Part shown: piece by piece, positions 1 to 11,113 of the stretch | Position numbering within the stretch: position 1 is the first letter of the stretch | Layout: every line of letters starts with the position of its first letter | Assembly: GCF_000017205.1 (NCBI RefSeq) | Contig: NC_009656.1 | Span: 6,192,501 to 6,256,500, forward strand | Length of the DNA: 64,000 nucleotides | Source of the DNA: Pseudomonas paraeruginosa PA7 | GTDB taxonomy: Bacteria; Pseudomonadota; Gammaproteobacteria; Pseudomonadales; Pseudomonadaceae | Direction: 5' to 3' | The notes under the pieces: generated by a model | Databases searched by the model: none | What the model saw: the letters and a program-made list of their open reading frames with translations, nothing else | What the model was told of the DNA's origin: nothing | Made by a program: the position numbers and the translations under genes

Positions 1-12
1 ACGCCAGGCAGC

Positions 13-642
13 TCAGAGCGGCGCGCGACGCACCGTCGCCAGCAAACCCGCGGCGCCGACGAACAGGCTGGCGAAGGTGCGATTCACCAGCTTCTGCTGG
101 CGCGGCGAACGCAGCACGCGCAGGACCCGCGCGGCCAGGCCGGTATAGCCGGCCATGACGATCAGGTCGACGACGATCATGGTGCCGCCCATGATCAGGT
201 ACTGCGGCAGCAACGGCTGGTGCGGATCGATGAACTGCGGCAGCACGGCGAGCATGAAGATCACCGCCTTGGGGTTGCTGGCATTGACCAGGAAGCCGCG
301 CAACACCAGGGTCAGCGGACGCCCCAGGGGCCGCTCGCCATCGGTGCTCAGGGCCTGCGGCGGCGCCTGCCACTGGCGCACCGCCAGGTATACCAGGTAG
401 GCCACGCCGAACCACTTGATCAGGCTGAAGGCCAGCGCCGAGGTGGCCAGCAGCGCGCCGACGCCGGCGGCGACGATGGCGATCTGCAGGGCCAGGCCGA
501 CCTGCAGGCCCAGCGCGTTCCAATAGCCCCTGGCGAATCCGTATTGCAGGCCGCAGGACATCGAGGCGATGGCCCCGGCGCCGGGTGAAAGGCTGATCGC
601 CCAGCAGGCAAGGAAAAAGGCGAACCAGGTACTGACGAGCAT
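13..642 (-). CDS. LysE/RhtB-family amino-acid exporter
   Basis: Predicted 209-residue inner-membrane protein of the LysE/RhtB superfamily, which exports amino acids or related small molecules. The N-terminus carries the family's SPG signature (LSPGAGAI, about residues 18-25), followed by about six hydrophobic segments. I start at the ATG at 642 because GAGGTG precedes it and the hydrophobic segment begins at once; the frame is open further upstream but reads as non-coding. The substrate cannot be told from sequence. The gene stands alone; a hairpin at 774-800 separates it from terC. Confidence 0.85.
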   Translation of the reverse strand: MLVSTWFAFFLACWAISLSPGAGAIASMSCGLQYGFARGYWNALGLQVGLALQIAIVAAGVGALLATSALAFSLIKWFGVAYLVYLAVRQWQAPPQALSTDGERPLGRPLTLVLRGFLVNASNPKAVIFMLAVLPQFIDPHQPLLPQYLIMGGTMIVVDLIVMAGYTGLAARVLRVLRSPRQQKLVNRTFASLFVGAAGLLATVRRAPL

Positions 643-773
643 TGCACACCTCGGAAAGCGAACGCGGCTGACGGCGGAGACGAAAAGCCAGTGTGCACCA
701 AGGCGGGGCGGGCGCACAGGCTTTCCGACAACGCGCCGCGTCCCGGCTTTGCGGATGCGTTCGAACGGACAGG

Positions 774-800
774 AAAAAGCCCGGCAGTTGCCGGGCTTTT
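774..800. terminator. Rho-independent terminator
   Basis: GC-rich hairpin (AAGCCCGGC, loop AGTT, GCCGGGCTT) flanked by an A-run on the left and a T-run on the right, so it could work in both directions. It lies downstream of the leftward terC gene. A second inverted repeat (TCGACCGG at 815-822 with CCGGTCGA at 843-850) lies between it and the terC stop. Confidence 0.75.
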
Positions 801-852
801 CCGCAGGTGCTCACTCGACCGGTGGGGCAGGAACCCCACCCTCCGGTCGAAT

Positions 853-1611
853 TCAGTCCGGCGAGCCCTTGCGCAGCTTCACCGGCTCCTCGCCGCGCTT
901 GCGCGCGAGGGCGCCGCGCAAGCGGATGTTCAGCGCCTCCACGGCCAGGGAGAAGGCCATGGCGAAGTAGACGTAGCCTTTTGGCACGTGCACCTCGAAG
1001 GACTCCGCCACCAGCACCGTGCCGACCACGATGAGGAACGACAGGGCGAGCATCTTCAGCGACGGGTGCTTCTCGATGAAGTCGCTGATGGTGCCGGCCG
1101 CCAGCATCATCACGCCGACCGAGATGACGATCGCCGCGACCATCACCGGTACGTTCTGTACCAGGCCGACGGCGGTGATCACCGAGTCCAGGGAGAAGAT
1201 GATGTCGATGATCGCGATCTGGATGATGATGCCCATGAAGCCATGGGCCTTGCCGCCGCTCTTCTGCTCCTCTTCCGCACCTTCGAGGCTGTGGTAGATC
1301 TCCATGGTGCTCTTGAACAGCAGGAACAGGCCGCCGAAGAACAGGATCAGGTCGCGTCCGGAGATACCCTGGCCGAACAGGTGGAACAGGTCGGTGGTCA
1401 GGCGCATCACCCAGGTGATCGAGAGCAGCAGCAGGATCCGCGTGCCCATCGCCAGGGCCAGGCCGAAGAAGCGCGCCTTCGGTTGCTGGGCCGGCGGCAG
1501 GCGTCCGACAAGGATCGAGATGAAGATGATGTTGTCGATGCCGAGGACGATTTCCAGAGCGGTCAGGGTCAGGAACGCGACCCAGATTTCAGGATTGGCA
1601 AGCCATTCCAT
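853..1611 (-). CDS. TerC-family integral membrane protein
   Basis: 252-residue TerC-family protein with about seven hydrophobic segments. Family hallmark acidic residues sit in membrane segments: LGIDNIIF near residue 24 and SLDSVITAVG near residue 142. TerC proteins are linked to metal-ion handling, such as manganese export or tellurite resistance; the ion here is inferred only. The gene starts 6 bp downstream of the mscS-like stop, so the two may be co-transcribed with the upstream ABC-F gene. Confidence 0.85.
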   Translation of the reverse strand: MEWLANPEIWVAFLTLTALEIVLGIDNIIFISILVGRLPPAQQPKARFFGLALAMGTRILLLLSITWVMRLTTDLFHLFGQGISGRDLILFFGGLFLLFKSTMEIYHSLEGAEEEQKSGGKAHGFMGIIIQIAIIDIIFSLDSVITAVGLVQNVPVMVAAIVISVGVMMLAAGTISDFIEKHPSLKMLALSFLIVVGTVLVAESFEVHVPKGYVYFAMAFSLAVEALNIRLRGALARKRGEEPVKLRKGSPD

Positions 1612-1617
1612 AGATGT

Positions 1618-2195
1618 TTATTTCCCGTTTCTTGTTGAAGTTGAAAAACCTGGCCCACGCCAGCGACGCACGGCTTTCTGGAAGAACAGGCTGTTGGGGA
1701 CCTGCAGCAGCGGGCCCGGCGAGCCATCCTCGAGGGTTTCTTCCAGTGTCGTATACAACAGATTGATGGCGACCACGCGTCCGCTGACGCCCGGCTTGTC
1801 GGCGCTGTCGATCAGCTCCACGCGATCGCCGATGCGGAACGGCCCGACGGTGAAGATCAGCAGCGCGCAGAACAGGTTGGAGAGCACGCTCCAGATGGCG
1901 AAGAACGCCACCGCGGCCACCGCGGCGAAACCGGTCAGCGCGGTCCACAGCACTTCGGCGGACACGCCCAGGCGCTCCAGTACCATGATCAGCGCACTGA
2001 CCATGATCAGCCAGCGCAGGCCGCCACGCAGCGGCAGGAGAAGTTCCGGCGGCACCGGATAGCGCTCGCCGATACGGGTGACGGTGCGCCGCACCAGGCG
2101 CTGGAGCAGCCAGGCGACCAGCAGGATGAGCAGGATCTGCAGCGCCACCACCAGTGGCCCGCTCCAGGTCTGCGTCAACACTTGCAGGTCTTCCA

Positions 2196-2196
<1 letters not shown>
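1618..2196 (-). CDS. Small mechanosensitive channel (MscS family)
   Basis: 192-residue protein with three N-terminal hydrophobic segments, then an MscS-like beta domain (FRIGDRVEL, about residues 120-130, and the QVPNSLFF segment typical of the family). It is much shorter than E. coli MscS and lacks most of the C-terminal cytoplasmic cage. The ATG at 2196 overlaps the stop of the upstream ABC-F gene as TGATG, which implies translational coupling. A GTG one codon upstream is possible. Confidence 0.8.
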
Positions 2197-4112
<1,916 letters not shown>

Positions 4113-4157
4113 GGCGGCGGAGTTTATCAGTTTCGCCCCCGCAGAGCGTGAGGCTGT

Positions 4158-4637
4158 ATGACTGGAGATGTCTGGAGATTCGCGGTGGACGTGTATGCCC
4201 GTCCGGGAGTGGAAGCGGCGTGCCTGGCGCTGCAGGAACAGGGAGCGGACGTCTGCCTGCTGCTGGTCGCCGCCTGGCTCGGCAGGCGTGGCGTGCGCTG
4301 CTCGAAAGAGCGTGCCCAGGCCCTGGAATCCGTCGCGCGCCCATGGCGCGAGACCGTCATCGAGCCGTTGCGCAGGCTGCGCAGCGCCTGGCGCGAAGCG
4401 GCCCTCCAGGATGCCTGCCTGGCAGGACTTCGCGAGGAAGTGAAAGCACAGGAGCTACGCGCGGAGCGGGAGCAGCTGCAGCGCCTGGCCGAATTGGCCA
4501 TGGCCTGGCAGGACACACAGGAAACGGAACGCAAGGCCGACACCTGGCTGCAGGCCTGCAGCCAGGGCATCGACACCGAAGAAGGCCGCCGGGCCCTGCG
4601 GCTGCTGGGCTCGGCGGCTTCACAGACCGCGCCTTAG
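4158..4637 (+). CDS. TIGR02444 family protein
   Basis: 159-residue, mostly helical, Arg/Glu/Ala-rich cytosolic protein recognised as TIGR02444 by its N-terminus (VWRFAVDVYARPGVEAACL) and the LLLVAAWLGRRG segment. Function unknown. It diverges from the ABC-F gene 45 bp away. Its stop codon interlocks with the algP stop (TTAG at 4634-4637), so the two genes converge with no spacer. Confidence 0.8.
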   Translation: MTGDVWRFAVDVYARPGVEAACLALQEQGADVCLLLVAAWLGRRGVRCSKERAQALESVARPWRETVIEPLRRLRSAWREAALQDACLAGLREEVKAQELRAEREQLQRLAELAMAWQDTQETERKADTWLQACSQGIDTEEGRRALRLLGSAASQTAP

Positions 4638-5740
4638 GAGGCGCTGGTCGGCGTGGCGCCATTGCTGCCCGCAGCCGGTGCTGCCGGAGCGGCAGGGCTG
4701 CTGGCGGGAGCGGCGGCCGGGGTAGCGACGGCGGGAGCGGTGGGTTTCGCGGCGGGAGCGGCGACCGGTTTCGCGGCAGGTTTCACCGCCGGCTTGGCGG
4801 CGGGCTTCGTGGCCGCGGTTTTCGCCGCCGGTTTCGCGGCAGGCTTCGCCGCGGGCTTGGCGACAGGCTTCGCGGCAGCGGTCTTCGCCGCCGGCCTGGC
4901 CGCCGGTTTCGCAGCGGGCTTCACCGCAGGCTTGGCGGCAGGCTTCGCGGCCGCGGTCTTCGCCGCCGGCTTGGCCGCCGGTTTCGCGGCAGGCTTCGCC
5001 GCGGGCTTGGCGGCAGGCTTCGCGGCAGCGGACTTCGCCGCCGGCTTGGCCACCGGTTTCGCGGCAGGCTTCGCCGCGGGCTTGGCGGCAGGCTTCGCGG
5101 CAGCGGTCTTCGCCACCGGCTTGGCCGCCGGTTTCGCGGCAGGCTTCGCCGCGGGCTTGGCGGCAGCGGTCTTCGCCGCCGGCTTGGCCACCGGTTTCGC
5201 GGCAGGCTTCGCCGCAAGCTTGGCGGCAGGCTTCGCGGCAGCGGTCTTCGCCGCCGGTTTCGCAGCGGGTTTCGCCGCGGACTTGGCGGCAGGCTTCGCG
5301 GCCGCCGCCTTCGCCGCCGGTTTCGCGACAGGCTTGGCCTTGCGGCTTTCCAGCGCCTTGCCGGCGGCTTCCTTCACCTTGCCGACGCCCTGCGCCAGCC
5401 TGAGGCTTTCCTGTACATCGCGCTTGAGGCCGACGATGTAGGTACGAGTGTCCGCCTGCCGCGCCTTCAGGGTATCCAGCGCCTCTTCCAGGTCGCTGAT
5501 GGACTCACGCGCCTTGGCCTGGGCCTTGGTCTTGCCTGCCTTGGCCGCATCCTGCAGCTTGGTCCGCGCCTTGTGCAGCTTTTCCTGGGCTTTGCCACGT
5601 TGCTTTTCGAGTTTGGCCAGCAGTTTTTCCGAATCGACCAGCGCTTGTTTGCACGCACCTTCCAGGTGCTCGACAAGGCTATGGGAAAGTTGGTGCAGCA
5701 GGTGCAAGGGGGTGGTGACGGGCTTCTTGTTGGCCGACAT
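4634..5740 (-). CDS. algP: AlgP, histone H1-like regulator of alginate production
   Basis: 368-residue protein. The first 130 residues are helical and charged; then about 200 residues are Lys-Pro-Ala-Ala repeats like the tail of eukaryotic histone H1, followed by an Ala/Pro end. AlgP (AlgR3) is a DNA-associated protein reported to affect algD transcription and mucoidy in P. aeruginosa. The start at MSANKK (5740) has a GGAGG Shine-Dalgarno; an upstream in-frame ATG at 5773 lacks support. The number of KPAA repeats differs between strains, so length is not diagnostic. Confidence 0.93.
   Translation of the reverse strand: MSANKKPVTTPLHLLHQLSHSLVEHLEGACKQALVDSEKLLAKLEKQRGKAQEKLHKARTKLQDAAKAGKTKAQAKARESISDLEEALDTLKARQADTRTYIVGLKRDVQESLRLAQGVGKVKEAAGKALESRKAKPVAKPAAKAAAAKPAAKSAAKPAAKPAAKTAAAKPAAKLAAKPAAKPVAKPAAKTAAAKPAAKPAAKPAAKPVAKTAAAKPAAKPAAKPAAKPVAKPAAKSAAAKPAAKPAAKPAAKPAAKPAAKTAAAKPAAKPAVKPAAKPAARPAAKTAAAKPVAKPAAKPAAKPAAKTAATKPAAKPAVKPAAKPVAAPAAKPTAPAVATPAAAPASSPAAPAAPAAGSNGATPTSAS
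4743..5336. repeat. algP KPAA-coding tandem repeat tract
   Basis: Degenerate tandem repeats with a 12-bp basic period (coding Lys-Pro-Ala-Ala on the minus strand), grouped in larger units separated by Thr-Ala-Ala or Ser-Ala-Ala interruptions. The tract also leaves long open frames on the opposite strand, which are artefacts. Such a tract is prone to slippage and in-frame rearrangement. Confidence 0.85.
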
Positions 5741-5865
5741 GACGTGCCTCCAGGCGGACGTGGTTGCGCCCATACTAGACCCGCACAGCCCCTCTCGCCA
5801 ACGGGTTCGATGCGCTACAAGCGGCGCCCGTCAGGTTGGCCCGCCGAATCGCCTGGAGAAACCGC

Positions 5866-6495
5866 ATGCCGCACCGCCTCCTCATCGCCCTGCTGCTATT
5901 GCCGCTGCCGCTTTTCGCCGCCCCGCCCAGGGATGAGCTGGCCTATGCCGTAGGCGCTCGGCTGGGCACCCGACTGCTGCAGGAAATGCCCGGGCTGGAG
6001 CTTGCCGAGCTGCTCAGGGGACTGGAACGGGCCTATCGCGCAGAGGAGCTCGAACTGCCGCCCGAGCGTATCGAACGGCTGCTGGCGCAACAGGACAACT
6101 CCACGCCGGCGCGAGCGCCCACCACGCCCGTCGAAGCGCGCTTCCTGGCCAACGAAAAAGCCCGCTTCGGCGTCCGCGAACTGACCGGCGGCGTGCTCGT
6201 CAGCGAACTGCGCCGCGCCCAGGGCATGGGCATCGGCAGCGCAACCCAGGTACAGGTCCGCTATCGCGGCCTGCTTGCTGGCGGCCAGGTGTTCGATGAA
6301 AGCGAGCGAGCCGAGTGGTTCGCCCTGGACAGCGTGATCGAAGGATGGCGCACAGCGTTGCGGGCGATGCCCATCGGTGCGCGCTGGCGAGTGGTGATTC
6401 CCTCGGCGCAGGCCTATGGGCACGAAGGCGCCGGCGACCTGATCCCGGCAGACGCCCCGCTGGTCTTCGAGATCGAACTGCTGGGCGCCCGCTGA
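5866..6495 (+). CDS. Periplasmic FKBP-type peptidyl-prolyl isomerase
   Basis: 209-residue protein with a clear signal peptide (MPHRLLIALLLLPLPLFA then AAPP). A helical dimerisation-like N-domain follows, then an FKBP domain (about residues 110-209) with VQVRYRGLLAGGQVFDES, IEGWRTAL and YGHEGAG motifs. It resembles Mip/FkpA-type foldases that isomerise Xaa-Pro bonds in periplasmic proteins. Start chosen at 5866 for the signal peptide and the TGGAG upstream. It diverges from algP and converges with algQ. Confidence 0.88.
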   Translation: MPHRLLIALLLLPLPLFAAPPRDELAYAVGARLGTRLLQEMPGLELAELLRGLERAYRAEELELPPERIERLLAQQDNSTPARAPTTPVEARFLANEKARFGVRELTGGVLVSELRRAQGMGIGSATQVQVRYRGLLAGGQVFDESERAEWFALDSVIEGWRTALRAMPIGARWRVVIPSAQAYGHEGAGDLIPADAPLVFEIELLGAR

Positions 6496-6501
6496 ATACG
6501 A

Positions 6502-6534
6502 GAACGGCGCGCTCCATAGGGAAACGCGCCGTTC
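6502..6534. terminator. Convergent hairpin terminator
   Basis: Perfect 10-bp stem GAACGGCGCG / CGCGCCGTTC with a 13-nt loop between the FKBP stop and the algQ stop. There is no long T-run, so activity as an intrinsic terminator is likely but not certain. Confidence 0.5.
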
Positions 6535-6554
6535 CGAGGAGGCAGGCCCTCGGC

Positions 6555-7037
6555 TCAGACCGGGACGGCCGAACCCTCCGCATCGCTCTGGCTGTGAGCG
6601 GTGTGCAGGACCTCGATGAGGCAGTCCTCCAGCTCGAAGCGTTCGTGCAACTGCTGCCGCAGGGACTTCAGCTCCGCGATCAGGCAGGCGCCTTCGCGGC
6701 AGTCGCCATTGTCGCAGCGATCATTGAAGTTGAGCGCGGACTCGGTGATGGCTTCCAGCCGGGGAAAGATCTGCTTGGCCAGTTCCAGACCGCGCTGGTC
6801 GCCGAAGGCCTTGCCTTCCGCGGTCAGTTGTTCGTAGACCTCGAAGTGTCCGGCGGATACGTAGTCCAGCAGCAACTGGCAGAAATGCTGGAGTTCTTCG
6901 GCGTTGGGCGCCGGCGCCTGAATACCGCTCAGGGCGTCGAAGGCCTGCACCAGTTGCTGGCGCTCATGCAGCCAGCGATCGATCAACTGGTGCACGCCCC
7001 CCCACCGCTCTTGGGCATTACGGCAGCTTTCGAGCAT
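6555..7037 (-). CDS. algQ: AlgQ (Rsd-type anti-sigma-70 factor)
   Basis: 160-residue helical protein of the Rsd/AlgQ family, starting MLESCRNAQERWGGVHQLID. AlgQ binds sigma-70 and releases core polymerase for alternative sigma factors; in P. aeruginosa it affects alginate, siderophore and virulence genes. Length and sequence match the family across the full span. The upstream gap (7038-7299) should hold its promoter. Confidence 0.95.
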   Translation of the reverse strand: MLESCRNAQERWGGVHQLIDRWLHERQQLVQAFDALSGIQAPAPNAEELQHFCQLLLDYVSAGHFEVYEQLTAEGKAFGDQRGLELAKQIFPRLEAITESALNFNDRCDNGDCREGACLIAELKSLRQQLHERFELEDCLIEVLHTAHSQSDAEGSAVPV

Positions 7038-7299
7038 GTTGTCCTCGCTTCCCTCTTCGGACGTCCCGGAGAATCATCGTCCGCTCCGAGACGCATTGCT
7101 GACGCACTCTCTGCGCTCTGTGGAGAACACCTGTGCAAGGGGCGGACTCCGGCGCTACGGAAAGCCAGATTATGCCCCCGGGGTGACCCCTTCAAGACGC
7201 CCGTACAGAAAAATTCATACGGATGTTTGATCGGTATCCCGCATCCGCTCTGGTTTTCGCGAAATCGCCACGATCGACGCGGCGACGCGCAGGAGCCGC

Positions 7300-7791
7300 T
7301 CAGGCGCGGCGCAGGAACTGCATGATGGAGAAGCCGAGATAGGCGACGAAGGCCAGCAGGCTCCACTCCGGAAGACTCAGGGTGAACAGCGTCCAACTGA
7401 CCTCGGCACAGTCGGCGGTGCCATGCAGAACCAGGCGGACGATCTCCTGGAACGGCAGCGCCTCCATCATGTAGTCAAGGCTCGGCAGGCAGGCCGGCAA
7501 CTGCTCCAGCGGCACCGTCTGCAACCATACCTGACGGGCGGCGGTCGCACCGCCAAGGAGGGCGAGCAGGAATACCAGCACGGAATAGATGCGTCGTCCG
7601 CTCCGGGCCGGCCCATGGATCGCGCCGGCGAGGCAGACGAGGCCGATGAGGACCAGGAAGATCCGCTGCACGATGCATAGCGGGCAAGGTTCCAGGCCCA
7701 CCGCGTGTTCCAGGTACAGCGCCCCGCCCATGAGGGCGACACAGGCCAGGAACGCGAGAAGGAAAAGCAGGCGGGGGCTGGCCAGGAGCAT
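7300..7791 (-). CDS. dsbH: DsbB-type disulfide bond formation protein DsbH
   Basis: 163-residue four-helix inner-membrane protein of the DsbB family. The periplasmic redox pair CPLC (Cys36/Cys39) and the second pair (Cys101, Cys128) are present. It reoxidises periplasmic DsbA and passes electrons to quinone. P. aeruginosa has two such proteins; by position next to hemY and algQ this is DsbH. Start at ATG 7791, directly before the first membrane segment. Confidence 0.9.
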   Translation of the reverse strand: MLLASPRLLFLLAFLACVALMGGALYLEHAVGLEPCPLCIVQRIFLVLIGLVCLAGAIHGPARSGRRIYSVLVFLLALLGGATAARQVWLQTVPLEQLPACLPSLDYMMEALPFQEIVRLVLHGTADCAEVSWTLFTLSLPEWSLLAFVAYLGFSIMQFLRRA

Positions 7792-7968
7792 GGCGGTTCC
7801 ACGGGATGGAGAAGAAAGGCCGCCTACGGTAGTGGAAAGCCTTCGCCCGTTTCAAGCCGCAAGACGGCCTTGCGGCGGTCCGCTCCGAGCCCTGCCCGAC
7901 CCTCTGCGACAAGGTGCCACGGTCATCCGATGGTCCGTCGCGGGCGCCAGCGCCTGGCGCCCCTTCGC

Positions 7969-9207
7969 TCAGACCCCGGCCACCACCACCGGCAGGCCCG
8001 GCGTGCGACGATCGAGGAGGACCAGCCCTTCCTGGAACAGCTGGTTGCTGCGCTCGACTTCGCCCAGTTGCGCCAGCAGGCGCCCCAGCTCGGCGCAGGT
8101 CTCGGCGCTGCGCTGGAAGCTCAGGCTGGCTTCCAGATACTCCCGCGCCTTGCCCCAGAGTTTGTTGACCAGGCACAGGCGGCCCAGGGTCAGCAGCAGG
8201 CCGGGATCGTCCGGATGTTCCTTGAGCCAGCCTTCGGCAGCCTGCAACTGCTTGGCCGGATCACGCCCGCGCACCTGCCCGTAGAGCTGCACCAGGGTCG
8301 CGTCGAAACCCTGCTTGAGCGCATGGCGGAGCACCTCCTCGGCCTCCTCCTCGGCGCCCAGGCGCAGAAGCTGGGCGGCATAGCCGGCGACGACAGCAGG
8401 ATCGCCGCGCAACGCCGACGGCACGTTCTGCCAGCGCTGGGTCAACGGCTGCAGCGCCGTCTCGCCTTCGTTCAGGCCGCGCTCGCCGGCCTCCTGCAAG
8501 GAGGCCACCCAGGCCCGGCGTTCCAGGTCGCGCAGTTCGGAATCCTTCAGCACGCGCTCCTTGCGCAGCTCCGGCAACAGCACGCAGAGTGCCTGCCAGT
8601 CGTGCTGGGTGACGTACAGTTGCTGTAGCAGGCGCAGCACGGTGCGGTGCTGGGGCTGCAGGCCGTGGAGCTCCTCGAGGGTATTGCGCGCCTGCGGGTA
8701 GTCGCCGCGATTGATCAACAGCTGCGCGCGGGTCAGGCCGACCAGCAACTGGGCGTCGGGCTCGCGCTCGCGAGCCCGGTTCAGCAGGTCGTCGGCCTCG
8801 TCGTAACGTTCGAGTTCGTTGGCGGCCCGTGCCGCGCCGAGGTAATGCATCAGCGGCCGCTCGCCCATCTCCGCCGCCCGCCGCAGATGGCGCAACGCCT
8901 GCGGCCAGTTGCCCTCGCCGAGATCGCGCAGGCCGCTGTGCTCGGCCATCTGCACGCGACGCCGGCGGTTGTAGCGCGACCAGGGGTTGACCACCCGCCC
9001 CGAGCTGCCGAGCAGGCGCAGGACCAGGCGCACCAGCACCACCAGCAGCCAGACCACCGCCAGCAGGGCGAGGAACGACCACAGGCTGGATTCGTAGCGG
9101 AAGCTCTTATAGGCGATCAGCACGTAGCCGGCCTGCTCGGAGATCGCCAGCCCCACCAGCGTGGCGACCAGCACCACCGCCAGGATCAGGAGGTAGACGC
9201 GTCTCAT
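7969..9207 (-). CDS. hemY: HemY, TPR membrane protein of haem cluster
   Basis: 412-residue protein with two N-terminal membrane helices (residues about 5-25 and 40-62) and a soluble domain of tetratricopeptide-like helical repeats. It is the gammaproteobacterial HemY, unrelated to protoporphyrinogen oxidase HemY of Bacillus; its exact role in haem metabolism is unresolved. Its ATG overlaps the hemX stop by 4 bp, so the pair is translationally coupled. Confidence 0.9.
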   Translation of the reverse strand: MRRVYLLILAVVLVATLVGLAISEQAGYVLIAYKSFRYESSLWSFLALLAVVWLLVVLVRLVLRLLGSSGRVVNPWSRYNRRRRVQMAEHSGLRDLGEGNWPQALRHLRRAAEMGERPLMHYLGAARAANELERYDEADDLLNRAREREPDAQLLVGLTRAQLLINRGDYPQARNTLEELHGLQPQHRTVLRLLQQLYVTQHDWQALCVLLPELRKERVLKDSELRDLERRAWVASLQEAGERGLNEGETALQPLTQRWQNVPSALRGDPAVVAGYAAQLLRLGAEEEAEEVLRHALKQGFDATLVQLYGQVRGRDPAKQLQAAEGWLKEHPDDPGLLLTLGRLCLVNKLWGKAREYLEASLSFQRSAETCAELGRLLAQLGEVERSNQLFQEGLVLLDRRTPGLPVVVAGV

Positions 9208-10331
9208 GGACGACCCTCCGCGGCCGGCGCCGCCTGCGGCTCGGGCGCCAGGTTGCCGGCGGCCTCACGGCGCGACACGTAGGCCTGCAAGGCACTCAGT
9301 GCCGGCGCGAGGTCAGGCGCCTGCACGGTGACCGGCTGCTTCGCCAGCTCGTCGATACGCAGCTTCAACGCGCGGCTGTCGGCCAGCTCCACGTTGAAAT
9401 AGCCGTCCAGCACATCCTGGGCCTGTTTCAGCGCTTGCTGGTAGACCTCCTGCTTGCCGTTCAGCGCAGCCCACTGCGCCTGCTCCAGGGCCAGGCCGAT
9501 GGTCAGGCGCACCTGCGCCAGCTGTTCACCGGCCAGCAGCGGACGAATGTCCTGGCCGGCGTTGAAGTCGATGCGAATGTAGCGCGAGATCTTCTCCCAC
9601 CACAGCTCCCAGGTGCTGTTGCCGTCGCCCCAGGCAACGTTGCTGGCGCCGCCTTCGCCTTCCTTGAAGGTCGGGGTGAGCGGCTGCAACTGGTTGACCT
9701 GCTCGCGCAGCGCCGCCAGTTGCACGAAGAGGCCGGTGCGGTCCGGCTCCGGCAGCGCACGCAACGCTTCCAGGCTGGCGGCCAGCTTGGCACGGGCGGC
9801 GTAGGCGCCGGGATCGTTCTGCGCACGCAGGATGTCGTCGGCGCCCTGCACCAGTTCGGTGGCGCTGCCCACGTCCTGCAGCGCCGATAGGCGCAGGCTG
9901 GCCAGGCGCAGCAGATGCTCGGCCTCGGCCAGTCGCCATTGCTGGCGGCTCTGGCCGAGGACCTTCTTCAATTGTTCGCCGAGGTGCTGCTGGTCGCCTT
10001 GCAACTCCACCACCAGGCGCCGCCGCGCTTCCAGTTCGTCCGCCGTGGGCAGGGCGTCCAGGCGCGCCGCCAGTTGCTGGTTGCGCTGGGCCAGGGATTC
10101 GGTCTTGCCACGGGTGTCGTCCAGTTGCGCCAGCTGGTCGCGTTCCTTGCCCTGCAACTGCTGGACCTGCCAGAAGCTCCAGCCGCCCGCGCCGAGGCCC
10201 GCCAAACCCACCAGCAGGGCGAGCAGCGCCAGGCCGGTACCGGCGCCGGAACGCGTGGGTGCCGAAGGCGTGGGAGAAGGGGTGGAAGTGGAAGTTCGTG
10301 CGTCGTCTTGGGGAGTGACTGCTTCGCTCAC
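9204..10331 (-). CDS. hemX: HemX, single-pass membrane protein
   Basis: 375-residue protein: a Ser/Thr/Pro-rich cytoplasmic N-terminus, one membrane helix (about residues 31-53), then a long coiled-coil and helical periplasmic region. The HemX family was annotated as uroporphyrin-III methyltransferase by early error, and no SAM-binding motif is seen here. It sits 26 bp after hemD and overlaps hemY, so hemC-hemD-hemX-hemY reads as one unit. Confidence 0.9.
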   Translation of the reverse strand: MSEAVTPQDDARTSTSTPSPTPSAPTRSGAGTGLALLALLVGLAGLGAGGWSFWQVQQLQGKERDQLAQLDDTRGKTESLAQRNQQLAARLDALPTADELEARRRLVVELQGDQQHLGEQLKKVLGQSRQQWRLAEAEHLLRLASLRLSALQDVGSATELVQGADDILRAQNDPGAYAARAKLAASLEALRALPEPDRTGLFVQLAALREQVNQLQPLTPTFKEGEGGASNVAWGDGNSTWELWWEKISRYIRIDFNAGQDIRPLLAGEQLAQVRLTIGLALEQAQWAALNGKQEVYQQALKQAQDVLDGYFNVELADSRALKLRIDELAKQPVTVQAPDLAPALSALQAYVSRREAAGNLAPEPQAAPAAEGRP

Positions 10332-10357
10332 AGGTCCATCCTTTGGTCAAGAAAGTT

Positions 10358-11113
10358 CTAGGCGGCGCTCGTCAGGGCCGCCAGCAAGGCCGGCGCGCTC
10401 GCGCCCCGGCAATCAATCACCCGTTGCGCACCCAGTTCGCGCGCCATTTCGGCGACTCGCGGGCTGGGCACGAACAGCGGCAACCGGCAGATCTCGGGCC
10501 AATCGGCTGCCGCCAACTGATACAGATTTTGCAAACCCTGTCCACTGCTGACCACCAGGCCGTTCAGGCGTTCCGCCCGCACCCTTGCCAGCGGCTCCCC
10601 GGGAGGATATTCCGGAGCCCGGCGCCGGTAGAGTGGCAGGTAGTCCACCTGCACGCCTTGGCCGCGCAGGCGCTCGGCGAGAAATTCTCGGCCACCTTCG
10701 CCGCGCATGATCAGCACTTTCGGATCATGCACGCGCAGGGAGTCCTGGAACGCCGACAGCGCCAGCAGCGCTTCGCTGTCGTCGCCTTGCTCAGGATAGG
10801 TTACGCAGAGGCCGTAGTCCTCGAGGATCGCCGCGGTCGCCGCGCCGACGCTGAACCAGGCCTGCTGCGGGGGTTGCGGCCAGTAGCGGTCGAGCCGCTC
10901 CAGGCCAAGGCGCGCGGCCGGCTTGCTGACCACCAGCACCGCGCAGTAGCGATCCAGGTCGAGCATCAGCGCGCGCTGCTCCGGCGTCTCTTCCAGCGGA
11001 TCGATCGCCAGCAGCGGCAGGCTGCTGCAATGGACTCCCGCCTCGCCGAGGGTGGCGGCCAGCGCCGCGCATTCCTCTTCGGGCCGCGTCAGCAGGAGCC
11101 GCCAGGCGCTCAC
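10358..11113 (-). CDS. hemD: Uroporphyrinogen-III synthase
   Basis: 251-residue HemD, which closes and inverts ring D of hydroxymethylbilane to give uroporphyrinogen III. It shows the family's weak but typical signature: an N-terminal LLTRPEEE motif and a late GLVVSSGQGLQNLYQL segment. It overlaps the hemC stop by 4 bp and so follows the enzyme that supplies its unstable substrate. Confidence 0.92.
   Translation of the reverse strand: MSAWRLLLTRPEEECAALAATLGEAGVHCSSLPLLAIDPLEETPEQRALMLDLDRYCAVLVVSKPAARLGLERLDRYWPQPPQQAWFSVGAATAAILEDYGLCVTYPEQGDDSEALLALSAFQDSLRVHDPKVLIMRGEGGREFLAERLRGQGVQVDYLPLYRRRAPEYPPGEPLARVRAERLNGLVVSSGQGLQNLYQLAAADWPEICRLPLFVPSPRVAEMARELGAQRVIDCRGASAPALLAALTSAA

Noticed and set aside
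4743..5336. Possible CRISPR-like repeat array
   Set aside because: Repeats are contiguous 12-bp coding units without unique spacers.
4148..5953. Long rightward frame rich in Arg-Gly opposite algP, and another rich in Ala-Gly-Phe
   Set aside because: Both arise from the KPAA repeat read on the other strand.
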